A DNA stretch of 9,370 bases from Eubacterium sp. (GTDB lineage: Bacteria; Bacillota; Clostridia; Lachnospirales; Lachnospiraceae), in assembly GCA_020844525.1 (NCBI GenBank), contig JAJGAH010000069.1:1-9370 (forward strand). Reading direction: 5' to 3'. A model generated the notes under the pieces. It made no database searches, was not told the DNA's origin, and was given only the letters and a program-made list of their open reading frames with translations. Position numbers and translations under genes: made by a program. This document shows positions 1 through 4,649 of this stretch, one piece after another (position 1 is the first letter of the stretch; every line of letters starts with the position of its first letter).

Positions 1-786
1 GCCTGCTCACGCGGAGCCCTCGGCGAGCTCCTCTCATTTGATCCTGTGCTTCTTGAGAAGGCCGCTGAGTGCGGGCATCGTTCCTTTGTCATCATGGCGG
101 GCGCGCTGGACCGCCGTTCGGTGGAGGCCCACTGGCTCTCCCATCAGGACGTAACCGGGGTCGGCTACGGCGTCTGCACCTTCCGCGTGACGGGAACCGA
201 TCCTCGCAGGAACTTCCTCGATCAATACGAGGCAGAGCAGGAGAAGAAAATTGCAGCCGCAAGAGAGGACGAGGACCCATACACGGCGCTCGCCCGAAAA
301 ACGGTCGAGACCTATATACGCACCGGAAAGACACTCCGCGTCCCGAGGAAGGGCGACGTGCCGGATGACATGCTGAAGCGGAAGGCCGGCGTGTTCTGTT
401 CCCTGCATAAGGACGGGGAGCTACGCGGCTGTATTGGAACCATTCTGCCCTGCTGCAGCTGTATTGCAGAGGAAATCATCCGCAACGCCATTTCCGCCGC
501 GACTCGTGACCCGCGCTTTCATCCGGTTCTTGAAAATGAGCTGAGCCATCTGGAATACAGCGTAGACGTCCTCACCGAGCCCGAGGACATCGATTCCCCA
601 TCGCTCCTTGACGTGAAGAAGTACGGCGTCATCGTCACAAGAGGACGCCGGCGCGGACTTCTCCTGCCCGATCTTGACGGAGTTGACACCGTCGAGGATC
701 AGATCGACATTGCGAAGCGGAAGGCCGGTATCCGCGATGAGGAGCCTGTAAAGCTCCAGAGATTCGAGGTCGTGCGGCACACATGA
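1..786 (+). CDS. amrA: AmmeMemoRadiSam system protein A, dioxygenase-AMMECR1 fusion (3' part, 5' cut by window edge)
   Basis: The frame is open from base 1 with no stop, so the gene begins outside the window; the GTG at 46 is internal. 261 residues are visible. Residues 1 to about 60 look like the C-terminal end of a class III extradiol dioxygenase/MEMO-like domain (GALGELLSFDP, SFVIMAGALD, then a VGYGVCTF stretch). A charged linker (QYEAEQEKKIAAAREDED) leads to an AMMECR1 domain at about 92-258, with the hallmark LRGCIGT at 141-147, the NAISAATRDPRF segment, GLLLPDLDGVDTVEDQ and a final KLQRFEV strand. AMMECR1, MEMO-like and radical SAM proteins co-occur in bacteria as the AmmeMemoRadiSam system; its biochemical role is not settled, so no reaction is assigned. 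A Cys-rich patch (PCCSC, visible residues 150-154) just after the conserved motif is notable. The gene is clearly richer in GC than the pilus genes it converges on. Family assignment is secure; the extent of the N-terminal domain cannot be seen. Confidence 0.9.
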   Translation, partial: ACSRGALGELLSFDPVLLEKAAECGHRSFVIMAGALDRRSVEAHWLSHQDVTGVGYGVCTFRVTGTDPRRNFLDQYEAEQEKKIAAAREDEDPYTALARKTVETYIRTGKTLRVPRKGDVPDDMLKRKAGVFCSLHKDGELRGCIGTILPCCSCIAEEIIRNAISAATRDPRFHPVLENELSHLEYSVDVLTEPEDIDSPSLLDVKKYGVIVTRGRRRGLLLPDLDGVDTVEDQIDIAKRKAGIRDEEPVKLQRFEVVRHT

Positions 787-798
787 GGCCGCACGATC
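768..798 (+). terminator. Hairpin around the amrA stop codon (terminator-like, no T-run)
   Basis: GGTCGTGCGGC (768-778) pairs with GCCGCACGATC (788-798): eleven pairs, one of them G-U. The 9-base loop holds the TGA stop at 784-786. The stem is strong and lies at the gene end, facing the convergent terminator at 831-872, so it probably stops transcription or protects the mRNA 3' end. No T-tract follows directly, so a classic intrinsic terminator is not shown. Confidence 0.45.
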
Positions 799-830
799 AT
801 GTCCTGCACGGATCATCATCTATTTATTCG

Positions 831-872
831 AAAAAAAGCCTGAACCCGCATATTTCAGCAGAACTCAGGCTT
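831..872 (-). terminator. Intrinsic terminator of the pilus operon (minus strand)
   Basis: On the minus strand, AAGCCTGA (872-865) pairs perfectly with TCAGGCTT (843-836) across a 21-base loop, and the second arm runs straight into seven T's (837-831). This is a good rho-independent terminator for leftward transcription. It is the first one found after the minor pilin gene, so the operon transcript should read through the broken AP2 gene before ending here. In the other direction no T-run follows. Confidence 0.7.
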
Positions 873-946
873 CATAATCATAATAATGTCAGTTTTTCCG
901 CCACTTTCCCAATAATCGTACATTCCTATCCACGAATATTAATCTT

Positions 947-1299
947 CTACCATCCCTTTTCATACTTTTCCAGAAACGGAGCATGATATTTTTTAATATC
1001 CCCGTCTCCTGGCATCCGCTGCCTCTTCTAAGGTTTTATAGGTCCCCAGATGATGTCTTTGTTTCTGGAACGTAATGCTGGCGGCATACGTTCCGTTTGC
1101 CAATCGACAGACATCCGCAGCTTTTGGTTCTGCCGCTTTCCAGATTGCTGTAATATACTGTTGTCTGTCTGCCGCAGTCGCAAAGGCAGATACATTTCCG
1201 GTGATGATTTTCCGCAATGAAAGTGCTCATAACAACAAGCTTTCCATATCTTTTACCGATTATATTCTTCTGCACGGTCTTATGATTCCGCCTTTTCAT
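947..1299 (-). pseudogene. Degenerate zinc-ribbon/AP2-domain endonuclease-like gene
   Basis: Three reading frames together spell one protein family. From the ATG at 1299 (or GTG near 1278), one frame gives IGKRYGKLVV, then a four-Cys zinc ribbon with CLCDCG and SCGC; it then runs off into unrelated sequence and stops at 1036. A second frame takes over near 1100 with NGTYAASITFQKQRHHLGTY and TLEEAADARRRG, the core of an AP2-type DNA-binding domain, and stops at 993. A third frame continues with DIKKYHAPFLEKYEKGW to a stop at 947-949, matching how this family usually ends. The order is right, but the usual linker between ribbon and AP2 domain is missing and the last step needs a frameshift. Such proteins are common HNH/AP2 homing-type genes of phages and Clostridia. 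The possible ATG overlaps the end of the upstream pilin gene by 20 bases. Local GC is low (about 37-38% in sampled lines), fitting a foreign origin. Almost certainly non-functional. Confidence 0.72.
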
Positions 1300-1999
1300 T
1301 TGAAGCATATCTGACAAGCACGAAGAGAACAGCCATTGAAATGCCAAAGAGCAGACTGTAGAGAGGAACATTTGATGTATCACCGGTCTTGACAGGAGGG
1401 GTGTTTTTCGGAGTGCCTGGCGTAACTACTGGTGTGACTGTCGGTGTCACAGTGGGTTTCCCATCATTTTTCTTCTCGTACTTTGGCTCCGCCGTCACCG
1501 CGTAACTCCAGGAATAGCCATCTGCACTTTGCGATCCTTTCGGAACGCTGACCAGAAACGGACTGAACATTCCATCGGCTTTCTGCTGATCCGTCTGAAC
1601 GATCAGGTACATCCCATCCTGCAATCCGTTCAGGGTTGCTGTACCGGATGCATCCGTAGTGCCGGAAATGCCATTCTGAATACTAGCGGTCAGAGAAGCA
1701 AACCAGTCTGCAAGGTCAATCGACTGCTCCGTTGTAAGTCCTGTATAATTTACGACCTGTCCGTTCCTGTCTGTTGTGAAGGGACTGACCGGCGTATAGA
1801 CTGCCTCAGACTCAGATGCCTGCAGCGACGCGACGAAATATGCTCGAAATGAGACATTCTGAAGCGGCTGATCGTTATACTGAAAAGAAAGCGTCAGTTG
1901 TCCCTGTTCACCTGCTGACACCGGCACGCTGCCTGCCAGCATGGCGATCACCAGCACTCCAAGAAAAATCGCCACCATTCTTCTGAATCCAGTCTTCAT
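1280..1999 (-). CDS. Minor (probably basal) pilin with non-canonical PVKTG sorting signal
   Basis: 239 residues. A signal peptide (FRR, then hydrophobic 8-24, cleavage near VSA at 27-29) is followed by one Cna-B/SpaA-like beta domain at about 33-172 (LTLSFQYNDQPLQNVSFRAY; GTATLNGLQDGMYLIVQT). Next come a Thr/Pro-rich spacer (about 181-201, TPTVTPVVTP pattern), a sorting signal PVKTG at 202-206, a membrane helix at about 211-230 and a short polar tail. The start follows a clear GAGGAG site five bases upstream that overlaps the sortase stop region, so the two genes are probably translationally linked. Where Cna-B domains carry the E-box Glu (YxLxExxAP), this protein has YLIVQT, so an intramolecular isopeptide bond through that residue is not expected. 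By size, position and sorting motif it fits a base pilin handed to a housekeeping sortase, but that is inferred. The mature chain has no cysteine. Confidence 0.8.
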   Translation of the reverse strand: MKTGFRRMVAIFLGVLVIAMLAGSVPVSAGEQGQLTLSFQYNDQPLQNVSFRAYFVASLQASESEAVYTPVSPFTTDRNGQVVNYTGLTTEQSIDLADWFASLTASIQNGISGTTDASGTATLNGLQDGMYLIVQTDQQKADGMFSPFLVSVPKGSQSADGYSWSYAVTAEPKYEKKNDGKPTVTPTVTPVVTPGTPKNTPPVKTGDTSNVPLYSLLFGISMAVLFVLVRYASNEKAES

Positions 2000-2008
2000 G
2001 TCTACTCC

Positions 2009-2872
2009 TCAACGCTTTTTTCTTTTCACAATCAGAATCACTGTAAACAGAACGAGGGCTGCTACAGCAAACAGGAACAGCCATTCTGCACGGTTCGATG
2101 GCAGGAGGCTCCGGCTGCTCTCATCTTTGGTTTTTTCTTTCTCAGAGTACGGAATCCTGTGTCCCCGGACCAGAAGCCGCTCCGTATTGATGCCATAAGG
2201 CGTACAGGTAACAAGCGTCACCAGGTCTTTTCCCGGTTCGATTGCCAGAGCTGAAGTTTCTGAAGGATCCACCACAAGTATCTGATCCACCTCATAAGCC
2301 ATCTTCTGATCGAGCACAGTCAGATAGAACCGGTCGCCTTCCTTTAGCTGGTCGAGATCTGTAAACATTTTTGCACTCGGAAGTCCCCGATGCGCAGAAA
2401 GTACGGCATGCGTCCCTTCACCGCCGACCGGAAGAGATGTTCCTTCAAGATGACCGACGCCTTTTTCCAGCGTCTCGGCGTCCGTTCCGTGATAGATGGC
2501 CAGTTTCTGACCAATCTTCGGAATCTCAAGCCACCCCATCATCCCGTCTCCCGTCGGATTGAGAAGAGCTTCATACTCCTGTGAATCGCTGGTTTCCTGA
2601 TTTTCAGAAAATGCATCGACGATCTGGTTGACGGTATGGGATTGGTTGTATGCCTGCGCTGCTTCCAGCTCCTTTTTGCTTTCTTCATCCGACTTCCCGA
2701 CGGATTCTGCATAGCTCGTCATCAGCTGGCTGGTGCGATATCTGTTCCAGAGATCGCTGAACGTCGGATAAAACAGCACCGCAACTCCTCCGAGGAGAAG
2801 AATAATAATCAGGAACAGCCGGAAACGTCCCGTTTTCTTCTTTTTCTTTTCTACATTATTATTCAATTGCAT
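2009..2872 (-). CDS. srtC: Class C (pilin-polymerising) sortase
   Basis: 287 residues from the chosen ATG at 2872. The protein joins pilin subunits by cutting LPxTG-type signals and forming Lys-Thr bonds at the outer membrane face. Seen: a basic N-terminus with a polylysine run, a first membrane helix (about 18-36), a linker/lid region, LLNPTGDGMMGWLEIPKI, catalytic His161 in SAHRGLPSAKMF, Cys223 in TLVTCTPYGINTERLLVRGHR, Arg232, and a second membrane helix (about 264-282) with a basic tail; two helices and this motif set mark class C. The usual lid motif DP(W/F) appears as DAF at 86-88. An in-frame ATG at 2965 would add 31 residues, but it lies upstream of the terminator-like hairpin at 2906-2934 and the extra residues look unstructured; the 2872 start has an AAGGA site ten bases upstream. 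Cys223 is the only cysteine. The symbol is class-level only. Confidence 0.9.
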   Translation of the reverse strand: MQLNNNVEKKKKKTGRFRLFLIIILLLGGVAVLFYPTFSDLWNRYRTSQLMTSYAESVGKSDEESKKELEAAQAYNQSHTVNQIVDAFSENQETSDSQEYEALLNPTGDGMMGWLEIPKIGQKLAIYHGTDAETLEKGVGHLEGTSLPVGGEGTHAVLSAHRGLPSAKMFTDLDQLKEGDRFYLTVLDQKMAYEVDQILVVDPSETSALAIEPGKDLVTLVTCTPYGINTERLLVRGHRIPYSEKEKTKDESSRSLLPSNRAEWLFLFAVAALVLFTVILIVKRKKR

Positions 2873-2882
2873 TTCTGTCTTA

Positions 2883-2887
2883 TCCTT
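2883..2887 (-). promoter_or_regulatory. Ribosome binding site deciding the sortase start
   Basis: AAGGA on the minus strand lies ten bases before the ATG at 2872 and just after the hairpin at 2906-2934. The in-frame ATG at 2890 lacks any purine-rich site, and the one at 2965 precedes the hairpin. This supports the 287-residue sortase. Confidence 0.55.
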
Positions 2888-2900
2888 CATCAGCAAAGAT

Positions 2901-2934
2901 AAAATCCGGAACGCACTTATTTCATACGTTCCGG
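2901..2934 (-). terminator. Intercistronic attenuator/partial terminator between shaft pilin and sortase
   Basis: On the minus strand, CCGGAACG (2934-2927) pairs perfectly with CGTTCCGG (2913-2906), with up to two further inner pairs and a loop of about 9-13 bases, then ATTTTATCTTTG. It lies about 65 bases after the shaft pilin stop (2999) and before the sortase ATG (2872). The T-tract is short and mixed, so partial termination is likelier than complete. Hairpins in this place are known to lower downstream sortase relative to abundant pilin, or to stabilise the upstream pilin mRNA. Confidence 0.6.
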
Positions 2935-2998
2935 GGCTGGCATGAAGAGCTTCACTGCGCCTCATGCCGTTTCACCATCACATTTTTTTCAGTTCAAA

Positions 2999-4642
2999 TC
3001 ACTCCGATGCACTGCCACTGCTTTTCTTTCCATGGAAAAACAGACCGAGCGCCGCCGCGATGATCACAGCGCCAATACCAGTGAAAAGATATGTGCCCAT
3101 TCCACCGGTGGATGGAAGAGAATTCAGCTTGGTGTTCTTGATGTATGTGGTCACCGTTTTACCGATCGTCGTGATCGTCTTTACTGCTCCGCTTTCATAA
3201 GTTGCCGTGTAATGAGATGTGTTTTTGCCATCGATCGTGATCGAGTAGTCCTTCAGGGTACCATCATCATTGTAGGAGGCGGCGATCACAACGGTATGCT
3301 TCGTCGTGTTCAGGGAGTATCCAGCCGGTGCTTTGGTCTCAACCAGTGTATAGGTTCCGGCATCAAGACCCGTAAAACCATTAAAGTAACCGTTGGTATC
3401 TGTGGTCGCTGTGTAGACTTTCTTTGTCGTATCGTTGGTCAGCGTAAATTCAGCACCGGCCAGTCCGTTTTCGATCGTTGTCTCGTCCGTCCCGTCATCG
3501 ATCCATTTCGGTTCGTTTACCGGCTCACCCTTTTCGTTGACCTTGATCAGCTCATGACCCTTGCGGTTGATCTGCTTCTGGGATCCGTTGATGTTGCCAT
3601 CGATTGCGAACGTGTACTGATATGTCTTATGCTCTTCTGTGGTCGTTGAACTGTCCGGCTTGTTTGTATAAGTGAAGGTTGCCTTGTTGTTATTGGCATC
3701 AAAGTTGAGAGTTGCATTTGCATTCAGTTTCGCATCGTACGTCACGGTAACGGCACGTCCGGCATCATCATTGCCGGCAAGGCCAAGAATATAGCTCTGC
3801 TGGAAATAAAGTTCAAAACTATGCTCATGCGTCGTCACTGAATAAACTGTGCCGTCAGCAGCGACCTCCTTTCCGCCGACCAGCACTTTGATCGAACCTG
3901 CATCGAGATCAAGGCTGCCATCCATTTCATCATTAATCTTGTAAGTCACTGTGGTGTACTGTTTACTGTAAGACGGGATCAGGCCGGTCAGCTCAAAATG
4001 GAGCTTATCACCGATTGCTACATCATCGCCGTTATCTCTGGTAGAAGTTGCGGATTTTCCCGGATTTACCTTCTTGCCGGATGTCTCATCCGTAGACTTG
4101 GCATAAGATGAAGTGCCATTGATGATGTATTTGTCTCCTGCCTTCACAGTGCCTCCGATAATGCTCTGACCGTCTGTGCTGTAATACACACTGCTCAGTA
4201 TCGGATTGTAGATCCGGGATGGATCCACGGAAGTGACAACTGCCACATACTCGCCTACAGGAGCAGAAACCGTGACAGGTCCATCTGCGGCAGCTGTCGC
4301 AGTGAGCGTATCTGTCTGTGCCAGAATCGTGGCATTCTTTGCCAGGGACGTCATCTCATCTGCCGTCGGTGCAGTGATATCCTTTGGAGATCCATCGACA
4401 ACGGTTTTATAGCCGGTAAACCCGCCTCCGTCATACTGCGCCTTCGCAATCGGATACCAGGTGACAGTATCCCCTTTTTTCAGGCCCGTGATTGTCATTG
4501 TTCCTCTGTCAGCCGCAGATGGTATACCGGTCAGCGCGGTGGTAGTATCTGCTGTATCCGCCGCCATGACCGGTATGCACATCGTGAGCATCATCATGAC
4601 CGCCGTGATTAATGTGGCGATCCGTTTCATTACTTTTCTCAT
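2999..4642 (-). CDS. Major shaft pilin, SpaA-type, isopeptide-forming fimbrial protein (LPSTG)
   Basis: 547 residues. A signal peptide (hydrophobic 8-26, cleavage near VMAAD at 25-29) is followed by an N-terminal beta domain (about 45-175), a fimbrial isopeptide-formation D2-type domain (about 180-330; GDDVAIGDKLHFELTGLIPSY and TYKINDEMDGSLDL), and a Cna-B domain (about 360-480) with a textbook E-box, YTLVETKAP, Glu435; the candidate partner is Lys367 in ELIKVNEKG. LPSTG at 509-513, a membrane helix (about 516-536) and a Lys-Lys tail form the cell-wall sorting signal. The layout, length and place just before a class C sortase match a polymerising backbone pilin. The canonical VYPK pilin motif is absent; lysines in the D2-domain entry (Lys182, 190, 191) are candidates for inter-subunit linkage. 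The gene starts seven bases after the tip gene stop, with AGAGG and GAGGA sites upstream; an ATG four codons in (4630) is also possible. The mature chain has no cysteine, as usual for pilins held by isopeptide bonds. Confidence 0.9.
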   Translation of the reverse strand: MRKVMKRIATLITAVMMMLTMCIPVMAADTADTTTALTGIPSAADRGTMTITGLKKGDTVTWYPIAKAQYDGGGFTGYKTVVDGSPKDITAPTADEMTSLAKNATILAQTDTLTATAAADGPVTVSAPVGEYVAVVTSVDPSRIYNPILSSVYYSTDGQSIIGGTVKAGDKYIINGTSSYAKSTDETSGKKVNPGKSATSTRDNGDDVAIGDKLHFELTGLIPSYSKQYTTVTYKINDEMDGSLDLDAGSIKVLVGGKEVAADGTVYSVTTHEHSFELYFQQSYILGLAGNDDAGRAVTVTYDAKLNANATLNFDANNNKATFTYTNKPDSSTTTEEHKTYQYTFAIDGNINGSQKQINRKGHELIKVNEKGEPVNEPKWIDDGTDETTIENGLAGAEFTLTNDTTKKVYTATTDTNGYFNGFTGLDAGTYTLVETKAPAGYSLNTTKHTVVIAASYNDDGTLKDYSITIDGKNTSHYTATYESGAVKTITTIGKTVTTYIKNTKLNSLPSTGGMGTYLFTGIGAVIIAAALGLFFHGKKSSGSASE

Positions 4643-4649
4643 CTTCCTC

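Noticed and set aside
783..986. 67-residue plus-strand open frame after amrA
   Set aside because: It spans the minus-strand terminator and the tail of the AP2 remnant, with no ribosome binding site or protein-like pattern.
947..1299. AP2 gene kept alive by programmed frameshifting
   Set aside because: Two separate frame changes and a missing inter-domain segment are needed; decay explains this more simply.
2873..2965. 31-residue N-terminal extension of the sortase
   Set aside because: The extension would encode the intercistronic hairpin and adds a non-membrane, unstructured lead before the normal polybasic start; the ATG at 2872 has a better ribosome binding site.
2942..3649. 235-residue plus-strand open frame
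   Set aside because: It lies opposite the shaft pilin and sortase gap, has a Cys/Arg-rich composition typical of a shadow frame, and the opposite strand has a clear pilin.
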